Shown: piece by piece, positions 31,055 to 41,900 of the stretch
How positions within the stretch are numbered: the first letter of the stretch is position 1
Layout: each line of letters opens with the position of its first letter
Source of the DNA: Blepharisma stoltei
Taxonomy: Eukaryota; Ciliophora; Heterotrichea; Heterotrichida; Blepharismidae
Assembly: GCA_914767885.1 (NCBI GenBank)
Contig: CAJZBQ010000029.1
Coordinates: forward strand, 372,001 to 436,000
Reading direction: 5' to 3'
Length of the DNA: 64,000 nt
Made by a program: the position numbers and the translations under genes
Notes under the pieces: model-generated
What the model saw: the letters and a program-made list of their open reading frames with translations, nothing else
What the model was told of the DNA's origin: nothing
Database searches by the model: none

Positions 31055-31920
31055 ATGAAAATTTTAGAAAATCTGTTACCAATATGCCAAGAGACTGAAA
31101 CCGAAACATCAAACTTAATGTGATTATCAGGCCAGCCCTGCGGTCTCCATATGTTTAATCTGAAATCCAGGCGTAAAACTACTCACGAAATTATGATTCC
31201 TAAAATAGAACTTGAGCAATCCTCTTGTGATTGTCTTTTGCCTGATAATAAAATATTTTGCTCTGGAAGTTTTGAATGAAAAACCATAGAACACATTTAT
31301 TTTATAATTAATGAAGATTATTCTGTCAAAATTTTACCTTCACAAGTCATATATATGGGGTGCTCTGCAACTTATTATAATAATTATGTCTATATCTGTG
31401 GAGATGCAACTGTTATTAGATTCGATTTAATTATATATTTACATATAAATATGAATTTTTAATAAATATAATAATAGAAATAATTTTAGATATTTATATG
31501 AATAATTGAAGATGGGAACAACTAGCAAGGCTTAGTGTCTGATCATATTCGCATACGTGTGTGCCATTCAATGGCATGATTTTGATTTCAGGGATTGATT
31601 TTAGGGATATTTTTATGCTAGATTTATTATCTCTGTCTTTATCTTCATGCCAGCTTAGATTGGAAACAAATTGAACAAAAATCCTTTTCAAGTGGGAAAA
31701 TTCAGCTTATTTGGTTGATTTTTCTGGGAAAATATATAAGAGTGATAATGGTAACCCTTTCAATTGGAATTTTATAGGAAATTGCAACCCATTAAAGCGT
31801 TGCATATATGGGCATAAAGCTTTCTATAAGGATTCATTGTATTTTTATGCAGGCCTTTTTCTTTTAAAATTTGATCCGAATAAAAAGAATTTAGAAAAAA
31901 TTGATTTACCATTTGATTAA
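31055..31920 (+). CDS. Kelch-like protein, copy 4 (one 71-bp IES)
   Basis: Blocks 31055-31431 and 31503-31920 give 265 codons including stop. Words: CDCLLPDNKIFCSG, GCSATYYNNYVYICGDATVIRFDLI, then WRWEQLARLSV after the junction, MILISGIDFRDIFMLDLLSL and AYLVDFSGKIYKS. The junction RFDLI-NWRWEQL matches uninterrupted paralogs (RYNLIKQRWEKL). Tryptophans are often TGA. It precedes copy 5 by 29 bp. Confidence 0.8.
31432..31502. mobile_element. Short IES in kelch copy 4 (71 bp)
   Basis: TA at 31432 and 31503, both in codon phase 3-1. AT-rich, no C-rich ends. Confidence 0.8.
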
Positions 31921-31949
31921 TAAATAAGAAAAATACTTAAAAAATAATA

Positions 31950-32891
31950 ATGGAGAGCAATTTAATTCAAACCAAAAATTTTGTTAATCTTCCACAATAT
32001 ATTCACGAAAATGAACTCACAACCTCCAAACTTAGATGGTTTGGCTACAAATCCTCTGATATTATCGAATATAATCTTGAAACTCTAGAAAAATCTGCTT
32101 ACAAGCACAAACTCCCTCATTCCACTACTAATCAGATCATGTTTATGTGCCCTTTACCAGGCGATAAGCTATTTTGCTATTCAAGTTATCTAGAATGGCA
32201 AGAAGAATGCTGTGATATTTTTATAATAGATGAAAATAATGATATTGAAATTATTCAGAAATTTCGTTTCTCAATGTGAAATTCATCAGATGAAAAAGGG
32301 ATTGCTTTTGAAGAAGACGATAAAAAAGTCTTAAAAACCTTTCCTAGAGGGCTCTCAAATCTTTGAAGCTTTGCAGCTTATTATAACAATGTTGTTTATA
32401 TTTCTATGAAATTTGTAATGGGTTTTGATTTAATTAGCAGAAGATGGCATACACTAGTTAAAAATGATAAGGAGTATTGTTGATGTACTTCTACATCATT
32501 CAATGGCAAGATTTTGGCTTTAGAATATTATAGTGAAGAGATGTGTGTTGTAGATACACTTATTTTATCAATTTCCTTTTACCTTCTGCCTATTAAAAAG
32601 TTAGGTGTAAAGCAACTTTTCAGTTTTAAAGATATTTTGTATATAGCTGATCAAAGAGGAAAAATATTAGAAAGTGGGGTAAATGATCCTTTTAGCTGGA
32701 ATATTGTGCAAGAGTGCACAACCTTAGAGGATAGTAGCGCATTAGGCCATAAAGCATTTTATAAGAATTACTGATACTTTTCAGATAATGAAATATATAT
32801 TTATAGATTTGGTTTGGACCAAAGGAACGTTGAAAAAGTTGGTTTGAAAAGAGTGGAGGAATATAAAGCAAATGAAATCGGCGAAAATTAA
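31950..32891 (+). CDS. Kelch-like protein, copy 5 (intact, no IES)
   Basis: 313 residues in one frame with several TGA-Trp codons (for example EYCWCTSTSFNG). Blades: MCPLPGDKLFCYSSY, FAAYYNNVVYISMKFVMGFDL, RRWHTLVKNDKEY, ALEYYSEEMCVVDTL, YIADQRGKILESG and YRFGLDQRNVEKV. It shares the longer IIDENNDIEIIQKF insert with copies 2 and 3. No signal peptide or membrane helix. Confidence 0.82.
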
Positions 32892-33138
32892 TAATATTTT
32901 GTAATTTCACAGTATTATTAGTCAGTAAATTTTCTTACTTCCCATCATTGATTGAAGATTTCATTGAAAATTCCTAAAGATTGCGAAAGTTAATTTCCAT
33001 CCTTTATCGAAGATTTTCATCTGGTCAAAAATTAAATCTCCTCTTGAACTAATTTAAATATATTTTGTTATAATAATGAATTTTATATAATAATTCATAA
33101 TAAATTTAATTCAGTTTATAATTAATTTACTAATTTAA

Positions 33139-33193
33139 TTTAGCTCCCACCCTTATTTGAACAATGGCGATTAGCAAACGGATGGGAGCTAAA
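33139..33193. mobile_element. Tiny inverted-repeat element (about 55 bp)
   Basis: TTTAGCTCCCA and its reverse complement TGGGAGCTAAA bracket about 33 bp. The ends resemble IES ends in this window (TAGCTCCC). It lies in non-coding DNA, so excision cannot be inferred. Confidence 0.5.
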
Positions 33194-33363
33194 TTTTTAT
33201 TAAAAAATTCTATAGGGTAATAAATTATAATAGAATGAGAACTCTTGAAAAAAATATACTATTTTTGATGAACTCGACACCCTTGAGGCTATCGGCTCAA
33301 CTAATACGATGTCCATAGTTTTAAGAAATTGTCAGAGCCATTTAAGAAAGAACTTATTTATCT

Positions 33364-33907
33364 TAACTTCCCCCCCATCCTTGATCGAACGGCTCGCCAT
33401 CGTTCGATCAAGAAGGATGCGGGTTAAAAAAAAATTATATATAAAAACAAATATATTTTTATATATTTTTTTATTTACTTTTAAATAAGAGGGTTAAGAA
33501 TATTTAATAATTATTTTTATAGCAAAAAAATTGAATTAATTTTCATAAAAATACAATTTTTAATATTTTGATTTATTAGTAGCCCCTTTAAACTGTATAA
33601 ATTTTAATTTGTTCCTTATTAAATTAAATTAAAATTTTTTTTTTAAAAATTTTAAAGAATCTCTATTTTTTAGATTATTGAGTTTTTAAACATAAGTTGA
33701 TAACTAAATCACTTCGGATGGTTGATTTCGTAGCTTTCTGTCGTCTCAAAGTTTCATTATGTACATTTTCTCAAGCTTTTGATAACTAAATATATTTTTA
33801 TATATATAAAAATTTGCATATGAAAATCGTTCAATCAAGGATGGGGGTTAATTTCCCCAATTTTTAGGAATTTTTACAGTCAATCGTTCGATCAAGGATT
33901 GGGGGAG
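33364..33907. mobile_element. C-rich MITE, family B, in left arm (TAA target)
   Basis: TAA at 33364-33366 and 33908-33910. Box CATCCTTGATCGAACG occurs as a left hairpin (with CGTTCGATCAAG) and twice at the right (each before GGGGG). The inside is AT-rich. Its partner is at 36061-36620 in the other arm. Confidence 0.85.
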
Positions 33908-34011
33908 TAAGCAAAAGCTCTACTGGGATCAAAGGGCTGGTCTTGCAGGTGGAATTCAGACAAAAAAATATCCGATGTGTTGAAGCAAAGCGTAAAGGCT
34001 GGCCTTATCAT

Positions 34012-34510
34012 ACACAAATAAAATGGCGACGACACCGACCCGTCCTCTCCCGGAACTGAGGCGAGATTGGGGATCTTGCTGCGGCCTGAAACCAATCCGC
34101 CCAGGGAAAGGTCTGGAATGGGTACTGGTAGTTTGTGTCCGGCTAGGTTTCCCTCCCAGTCTAACAACGACGATCTTAGGGTCGTCCCGATAGGACACGG
34201 GGCAAAAAGGGTTTTTCCTCTAGGGACTGCCTAGTGCCAATTTGGAGGGCAAGGCAGGAGCCAACAAGAGCTAAGGAGTTAGTCCTTAGCTCTAACCCTA
34301 GTCTGGCGACGTGAAGCACGGTGACCCAGTCCGCCTACTTCCGGGATAGCATGACCAAGCCCCATGACCGGAAGGAGCTGAGTGGTAGCCCGTGGCACTT
34401 AGGTGCACACTGGGAGCAGGGCAAGGAAAGCAAGCGAGGCGTCCAAAAGGCGGAAGAAAAGGACCTTCGGTCCTGGCCGGGAGCTACTCTATAAATTTAA
34501 CTAAGACTAA
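34012..34510 (+). mobile_element. SINE-like insertion with 17-bp target duplication (499 bp)
   Basis: Perfect 17-bp repeat AAGGCTGGCCTTATCAT at 33995-34011 and 34511-34527. Starts ACACAAATAAAATGGCGACG; the 3' end has a hairpin (GGACC-TTCG-GGTCC) followed by AT-rich sequence. Distinctly GC-rich. The other arm of the inverted repeat lacks it, so it came after the arms formed. Confidence 0.87.
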
Positions 34511-34691
34511 GGCTGGCCTTATCATGATTTCCAAGACCTTGACATAACGGGATCTAAGTATTGAATACTTCTTGCAAAGTATTATTTCGATCTGACCGGG
34601 ACATTTGTTAGCTATAAACCATTTTAGCAAGCCAAAAATGTCTGAAATTTAAAAATCTGATTAGGTGGCTAAATAATTAAATTCATAAATA

Positions 34692-35060
34692 ATGAGCCTC
34701 CCTAAAGCAATACAAACAGATTTAATATTGCCTTCTCAAAATGAATTACCTGTAATGAGAGATACAAACATAAATTTACCCGAATTTCCTTTTCTTCCCA
34801 GTCAATTTACTGAAATATGAGAACCCGAAGATACAATGACAGCAGAAATGTGCACGCTTTCATTCATCCAAACAATGCACCGTAAGTTCGAAATGGTATT
34901 AGAAATTAATTTCCCAATAAGCCAGCGAACGAGGAGAAGCCTGCCTTCCGAATTAGAAGAAGACTTAGCCATCGAATTTGCCTGCAATTTCAATTTTCAA
35001 ATCAAAAGAACTTTCACAGACCTAAATTTTGTAAGTTTTCAGAAAAGTGCAAAAATCTAA
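34692..35060 (+). CDS. Hypothetical protein (122 aa) in the spacer of the inverted repeat
   Basis: Begins MSLPKAIQTDLILPSQNELP and ends FTDLNFVSFQKSAKI; one TGA-Trp (FTEIWEPED). No motif recognised; the composition is mixed alpha/beta and soluble. It lies in unique sequence between the two arms and is followed by a MITE 40 bp downstream. A real gene is likely because the frame is long for this AT content. Confidence 0.5.
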
Positions 35061-35098
35061 GACTAAACTTAGATGTGCTTATTCATTCTCTATTTGCT

Positions 35099-35488
35099 TT
35101 ACTCCCCCCCCCCCCTCCGTGAGCGAACAAAACCATTAGAAAAATCGCCATTTTTTGACCAAAAACCCACCCTCCGTGAGTGAACAAAAAATTTTTTTAT
35201 AGAAAAAATTTTAATGGAAAAAAATTTTGATATATAAGTGATAATTAGTATAATGAAATCTAGAGCTAATTCTGTTTAATTTTAAACAAATTGCGTTTTA
35301 AAACATAAATTTTGCAAATTAAATTAATATTTGCTTCCCAATTTTTGCAAATTAGGATTTTTTTAAATTTCGAAAAAAATATTTTTTATAAAATTTATAT
35401 ATAAATTTTTTTTTAAAAAAAAAAATTAACCCCCCTCCGTGAGCGAACAAAATTTTTTTTTGTTCGCTCACGGAGGGGGGGGGGGGAG
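35099..35488. mobile_element. C-rich MITE, family A, inverted orientation (TTA target)
   Basis: TTA at 35099-35101 and 35489-35491. Close to reverse-complementary to the copies at 23905 and 43484, with the four CCGTGAGCGAAC boxes. Confidence 0.87.
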
Positions 35489-35687
35489 TTAGCAATATTT
35501 CTTATAGGTCGCATCAAACATTTGAGAAAAGCTGAAAATACTTTCAATATACTTCATATATAAATAATGCCATTTTATTAACAAAAAAATTTTAGGCTTT
35601 ATTTTAATTTTAAAACACATAGAAAACATAGAAAGATGTGAATTTCGAAGGATTTCTTGCGGTAAAGGTTCTTATAATTTAATTGAA

Positions 35688-35879
35688 ATGGAAAATCAGC
35701 AATTTATGATGGAAGAAAGACTAAAAGTATTTCACTCAACACTTCAAGAAGATTCACTGAATTTAAAGCATAAAAGGGAATCAAAAGAAAAAATTGAATA
35801 CCAAAACTTCTGGGATAATTGAGAAAATAAATTCGCCTTATCTATGCAAAATTGACATGCTAAAATGGTTTATAGCTAA
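35688..35879 (+). CDS. Small hypothetical protein (63 aa)
   Basis: Begins MENQQFMMEERLKVFHS, continues through a charged segment and two TGA-Trp codons (FWDNWENK), ends MVYS. Not recognised. Its last codons overlap the 3' end of the decayed gene on the minus strand. It may be a fragment. Confidence 0.35.
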
Positions 35880-36735
35880 AAAATGTCCCGGTCAGATCGA
35901 AATAATACTTTGCAAAAAGTATTCAATACTTAGATCGCGTTGTGTCAAGCTCTTGGAAATCATAATTTGGCCAGCCTTTACGCTTTGCTTCAACACATCG
36001 GATATTTTTTGCCTGAATTCCACCTGCAAGACCAGCCCTTTGATCCATTAGAGCTTTTGCTTACTCCCTCCCCCATCCTTGATCGAACGACTGGCCATCG
36101 TTCAATCAAGGATGGGGGTAAAAAAAAAGTTTTTGGGGAAAAAAATTTTATAAATAAAATAAAAAATATATATATATTTATTTTTTTATTTAGTTTTAAA
36201 TAAGAGGGTTAAGAGTATTTAATAATTATTTTTAGAGCAAAAATTGATAAAAATACCAATTTTTAATATTTTGATTTATTAGTTACCCCTTTAAACTGTA
36301 TAAATTTTAATTTGTTCCTTACTGAATTAAATTTTTTTTTTTAAAAATTTTAAAGAATCTCTATTTTATTAGATTATTGAGGTTTTAAGCCTAGGTTGAT
36401 GACTAAATCACTTTGGATCGTTGATTTCGAAGTTTCTGTCGTCTCAAAGTCCCTGAAAACAACTTCATTAGGTACATCTTCCCAAGCTTTTGATAACTAA
36501 TATATTTTTATATATATAAAAATTTGCATATGAAAATCGTTCGATCAAGGATGGGGGTTAATTTCCCCAATTTTTAGAAAATTTTACAGTCAATCGTTCG
36601 ATCAAGGATGGGGGGGGCAGTTAGGATAAATAAGTTCTTTCTTAAATGGCTCTGGCAATTTCTTAAAATTATGGACATCGCATTAGTTGAGCCGATAGCC
36701 TCAAGGGCGTCGAGTTCATCAAAAATAGTATATCC
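35862..36735 (-). pseudogene. Decayed gene, copy B in the right arm of the large inverted repeat
   Basis: Minus-strand reading YTIFDELDALEAIGSTNAMS, LRKNLFIL, then past a MITE SKSSNG; a one-base deletion there shifts frame, after which IKGLVLQVEFRQKISDV and SIEYFLQSIISIWPGHF stay open to the end SMSILHR. Copy A has the complementary lesions. Family unknown. Confidence 0.6.
36061..36620. mobile_element. C-rich MITE, family B, in right arm (TTA target)
   Basis: TTA at 36061-36063 and 36621-36623; same host codon site as the MITE at 33364 once the arms are inverted. The box CATCCTTGATCGAAC is repeated in the four-box layout. Confidence 0.85.
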
Positions 36736-36742
36736 CGACTGG

Positions 36743-37805
36743 CAAAGAGGATGAGATTGAATCTTCAAAGCTTAGCTGATTTATAAATATATTTCGCGAT
36801 ACCATAAGTGTAAACCTTGAAACTTTTAAAGTATCAACTCACAATATACCAATGCTAAATCATATAGCTGAAAAAATTAGTGTGTGCCCATTTCCAGGCA
36901 ATAAATCCCGATCACCTTTTTGGCTCTGTCTTTCAGATCATTCCCAAAGAAAAAGAGGGATTTGTCTGTCAATTAAATTTGGTTTGAAAAATTCCCCAAA
37001 TAGTAGAATCCCATTCATCTTGGGGTTCTGCCATTTGGGAAATTAGTCTGCCCACATAATTTATTAGACTAACTCCCTGGCTCCTGTATAGAAATATAGG
37101 GAAGTCCAAGCCAAAAAGCTGCTCAGAGTATAATCTTTTTTGCTATGGAAAAGGTAAGATAGGCTTAGAATGGACTGGCATTATGTTTCTCATCTCTAAA
37201 GAAAATACAATCAAATTTCTTCATAGAGCTCCTCTAAAGCATAAATGTTTTACAATTTATTATCAAAATTTTATCTATTTTATTGGGAATAATTATGTTG
37301 AAAGGCTAAATTTAACTATGCTTTTATGCTAAATTTTAGTATTTTTGTTTTAAAAAAAAATTTAATTGCTTCGAAATTACAATTGGATACTTATAAATGG
37401 GAAATACTAATAATAAGCCTTTGAAATAGTGTTCAAGTTGTTGGGGCTTCATTGAGTAATATGATTTTGATTTCAGGCTACTCTTTAACTGGTATTTATG
37501 CATTAGATTTGCTTACTTTATCTACTTCTCGATGCTTTATCAGGTTTGATGACTGTAGGATGAGAACGCTTTGCACTGTAAAAGATGTGGCTTATTTAAT
37601 TGATTTTTCTGGAAAGATACTACGAAGTGGCATAAATAATCCTTTTAGTTGAGAAATCGTTGGGGATTGAAGTCCTGATAGCTTAATAATGTTTGAATAT
37701 AGAGCATTTTATAAGGGATGCTGATATTTTTTTGTTGCGAGTGATCAGATCTATAAATTTGATTTTGATAAAGGAAAATATGAAATTATGAATTATGGTT
37801 TATAA
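36743..37805 (+). pseudogene. Kelch-like gene truncated at its 5' end by the inverted repeat
   Basis: Starts without ATG at GKEDEIESSKLSWF right at the repeat border. Words ISVCPFPGNN-LFCYGKG (after IES removal), YYQNFIYFIGNNYVERLNL, MILISGYSLTGIYALDLLTL and YLIDFSGKILRSG follow. One 229-bp IES (36902-37130) and a second interruption after VERLNL are present. Loss of the N-terminus suggests a pseudogene. Confidence 0.6.
36902..37130. mobile_element. IES in the truncated kelch gene (229 bp, TAA-flanked)
   Basis: TAA at 36902 and 37131. Subterminal words CCTTTTTGGCTC and CCAAGCCAAAAAGC mirror each other. Removal gives PGNNLFCYGK. Confidence 0.75.
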
Positions 37806-38931
37806 TGTATTAAGCATAACTTAATAGTTTATTATATTATGAAATTTTGAGTTTGGCTCACGTATTTAATGAGCTCCCCATTCTGATTATAAACATAGAT
37901 GTTGTCACTTTGGAAACTTGGATAGTAGTTTTTGGCTTCTTTAATATTATTGTGCTCATATGTTTGCTGTGCAAAAATTATTTTAAAGCAATAATCTAGA
38001 TTTTAACAAAGCAAATATAAAAGAAATTTGAAGAAAAGATATGCTAGGTTATGATTATTAAAATCAGGCATTAGCCGTATTGGTGACGCAGCCACCAAAA
38101 CTCCCGTACGGGAGGTTTATCCGCTTTTCAACTATAGCCCAGGGGTCTTTCTCCTGAAGGTTAATTCTACTTCTGGTACCTTCTGCCTTCTCCTTGCGAC
38201 TTCAGTCTTGAGTGCTTTATAGATTTCTGAGATCCTGCTGCAGGTGATTGGGAGTAGCTGGATTCCAAGAATCAGCTCCTTGGAGTCTTTCGGCTATCGA
38301 AGTGCCTTCATCGACAGCTACAGGAAAAAGATTACTCCCTGGGGCCTTGGCCTAAACATGCCCATGGGTCCTCAGATCCAAAGAAAGTTGTTGGACATCT
38401 CCATTTCCAACCACAGAAAAACAGCCAAAACCTACCCGGATACAAACCTCTTGAGTCTGCACTTGATTCTCAGCTTGGAGTCCTTCCCAGTTCGCCGTGG
38501 CCACAAGGTCTGGGCTGACATGTGTCGCCATTTTAACGCATGGAGTTAGCAATCAATAAGTAGTCAGGTGCTATAATAAATTATAGGATTTTCCTATAGA
38601 TGGCGCTGTTTGCCCTTTATTTGCCCACTAGGAAAATTTTTTGGTTTGACCAAACCATATGGTACTTGTCGAGCCTATGGGAAAATTCTATATATCTAAC
38701 TATAGCAACGCATTTGAGTTCATATTCTGGCTCATTTTTTATGATATTTATAAATTTTAATACTAGATAGCGAGACTCTTGATATAGTTGCAAGTGAGGC
38801 CAGCGTCACCTGTAAAGATTTCTTTTTCTCCAGCCTGAGGACTAGGCTGGATTAGCATTTTTATTAAAACCCTCAAAATTTTCCAAAAAAAAATGATTTA
38901 CAAAAAAACTATTAAATCTTTATTTTTAACA
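37806..38931. other. Intergenic region with one SINE-like element
   Basis: Contains the GC-rich block 38062-38545 described separately. The rest is AT-rich with no gene seen. Confidence 0.5.
38062..38545 (-). mobile_element. SINE-like element, minus orientation
   Basis: Minus-strand head GTTAAAATGGCGACACATG; the far end has hairpins (CTCCCGTACGGGAG and GGTGACGC...). GC-rich in an AT-rich setting. No convincing target duplication. Confidence 0.6.
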
Positions 38932-41900
38932 TTATTCTAAATTTCTTTTTATCTCTTTCAGCTCATCTTCAATCACCACCAGCTTGCTTTCTACTTTTTC
39001 TATGTTATCCACCAGCACTTTTTCATCAGAATCCTCTTCTTCTTTTACCGACAAAGCCTGATGCTGTGGGATCCACATAAAATCTTTTTTATCAATTTGT
39101 TCCCTGACATAACTTTCAAGGCCAGTATATTCTGTTTCTGCTTTAGTCTGTATATAAGCCATATATAAAATATAATTTCACTCATTATGTTCATATAATG
39201 TATGATACCTGAATGGTTTATTGGTAACTCTTTCTATTAGATCTCTTTCCATACCACATATAAAGCATTTATTGTTCTTATCTTCAGTGTCTCGTTCATG
39301 GGCTTCTCTTAAGACTGCAAAGGTATCAATAATGATACCTTGGACGATATTTAGCATAATAATCATGATAATTATGTTGTATAAGTTGTCGTAGGCCAGT
39401 CTAGCTCAGTCAAGAGTACCATCAGTTGGTTGACCTAGATAGCCTCCTATTCCACCATTAGCTTTGAAGCCTTTATCCCAGACGTTTACTGTACAATAAT
39501 ACAAGCTTGGGCAGTTATCATTGAACCAATTAGAAAATTTCCAATACCCGATCAAGCCAAAAATATAGACAATGACGATCATAAATACAAAAGTAACAAT
39601 CAGCGCTTTTCTTGGCATCGTAATAGACTTAATCACGTTTTGGAGTGAGGGGAACTGATAAAGCATGTCCATTAATAACAAAGAAAACCAAAAAGGGTGG
39701 TGAAAAGTCCCTAAGCAAGCTACTAATAAATACCCAAAATAATAATACACATTTACATCAGATGCTATCCATATTATGGTACTAATAACCTGCTTAGACC
39801 TCCCAATGATTATTTTAAGCTTTGATGGGTTAGATTTTCAGAACTCATTGGTCAAGCTTTTACTTTTTCACCCTTTTATAGCCAAAATAAGTCCACTTTT
39901 CAACAAGAAAAACAGCACAATCAAGCAGCAGATCACGACCTGTATAAGACCAACAGTCTGTATAAGCCTTAATGTTTTTTCTGAATTTAAGCTGCCATCA
40001 GTATCATAGAAAAGGGATGGGTGGAATAAATTGTGGGTGCCATAGTAAGAATATGAAACGATAATAAAAAAATTCAGCAAAATTGTAAGAATAAAGGCAA
40101 AATATCGCCAAAGCCAGACATTGGAAGCTAGGCTGTTGACAAGTGGGTATTTTGTAAAAAATTTTTGTATTTTGTATTCATGGCTCATTTGTTCAGCAAT
40201 TTCGGGGGCTTTTATGGCTAACTTCCCACTCCGTAAACGAGAAAAATCATTGGAAAAATCCATATTATTCTCCATAAATAAGCAAATAATGCTTTAATAT
40301 AAAAATCTTTTATGAAAAAATATTCTGAAATATAGTATAAGTAGTATAATGAAATCTCTAGCTAATACTGCTAAATTTTAAACATGTTGGATATTAAAAT
40401 AAATTATATATTTTTTTTTGCTTTTCAATGTTTGCGAATTGGGATTTTTATTTTAGAAAAAAAAAATCACTATAAAATTAGATTTTAAAAAAAATTAACA
40501 CCCTCCTTGATGAAACAAAATTTTTTTGTTCGTTCACAGAGGGAAGTAAGTAACGGAGCTTGGTTTGGTCTGAGGTGCGGTCAGCATCTCTTGAAAAGGT
40601 TTCTTTGATTTCATTGCTAAGCCCTGAGAAGTCAGGAGGGAATGAAAAATAAACTTTTCTGATTTTCCCATTAAAAACGACTTCAACGTTTCCTGTATGT
40701 GTGTCAAAAAAGTCATAAGCGTCCTCTAATAACGTCTCTTTGTCAATTTCCACTGATTTATCATTGAATTGAGCAAGCTTTGCGACCCCAAAAACTGCGT
40801 CTTTTACTAGGGCCATCCCAAATTTGCCGAGACCTCCTATAAGTTTTGCACCAATAAATTGGTCACTTTCTTCAACCTCATCATTTTTAGGTAGTTCCTC
40901 GTCAATGATTTCTTGGTTTTCAGGGTCATCGTTGTCTTGGAAATATTTCATTAAATGGTAAATCATAAATCCAGTCTCAATAATTACTCTAAAATATTCA
41001 GGATTTGTGTCTTGGGCGTTAACCACCCCAAACTGATATTCCTCATTTTTCATGTGATGGTTGAAAATTGCATAGTCATAGAGCTGCCCTTTATATAAGC
41101 GAATATAATTTGCATAAATACTCATAAGGTTTTCCTTAAAAATTTCTATATTAAATGCTCTTATAAGCCTGCTCATCACATAATTGTCTTCTCTGCCTTC
41201 AAGCAAGCTTAAAATAGTAATCATACATTTATACTTTAAATGTGCAATCATCCACCCCCTACAAAGCTCATAATCCTCAGTTGACTCTTGAGACCTCAAT
41301 GACTCCATCTTAGAAATTGAGCCTTCATCCTTAAAGCTCTCATATGGCTGTATACTTTGGCTGTTTTCGTCCAACGACAAAATACACGCTGCCAGCTCCA
41401 AAAATTTACTATCAATAATCCTCTCTTGGTTTTGCTTGCAAGGACCTTGTATAAACTCAGTCAGCGCGTCTAGACATTGTGAAGTCACATGAAAATACTT
41501 GAAAAACATTTTTTTAACTAGAATTTCTAATAAAAAAACTGTATCTTCTATCATATCAAAACTGTTTCTAGATTGGTCTTGGAACCTTATATAGTTCTGC
41601 AGCTGGTCATTATGGTTTTCACATAGCAGCTGCAGAAGTCTTAAAATCTGCCCCATTTTTGGCTTTTCTGACTTAAAAATGGGCTTTCTCGTTATATCGA
41701 GGCCAATCCCATGCCCAATTTCTTCTAGACACTCTAAAAACAGCTTGTGGATTCTTTGGAAAAATGACTCAGAATTGGGGACTCTTACGAAAAACTGGTA
41801 AAATTCTTTTTGAACGTTGGGGTTTCCACCTTCTAATAGCTGTATCGAAAAGTCTAATAGTGCAATAAACATTTCAGGGTTTATTTCAGACTCAGACATC

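Larger units (their letters stand above)
33257..34626 (+). pseudogene. Decayed gene, copy A in the left arm of a large inverted repeat
   Basis: Reads TIFDELDTLEAIGSTNTMSI, LRNCQSHLRKNLFIL, then (past a MITE) SKSSTGIKGLVLQVEFRQK before a one-base insertion and a later TAA. Family not recognised. A 499-bp SINE-like element also interrupts it. The inverted copy at 35862-36735 carries different lesions, so neither is intact. The 5' part of the gene is absent from both arms. Confidence 0.6.

Noticed and set aside
33892-34198. Two minus-strand ORFs in the SINE-like element
   Set aside because: They arise from GC-rich repeat sequence; no family features and each overlaps the other in a different frame.
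34999-35060. GTAAGTTTTCAG as a short intron at the end of the 34692 gene
   Set aside because: Only 12 nt (or 17 nt to a later AG), and the frame is already open without removal.
40258-40275. ATG of a reading MENNMDFSNDF as an IP3 receptor exon start
   Set aside because: These codons belong to the MITE; the true junction with matching codon phase is at the TAA repeats 40219/40547.
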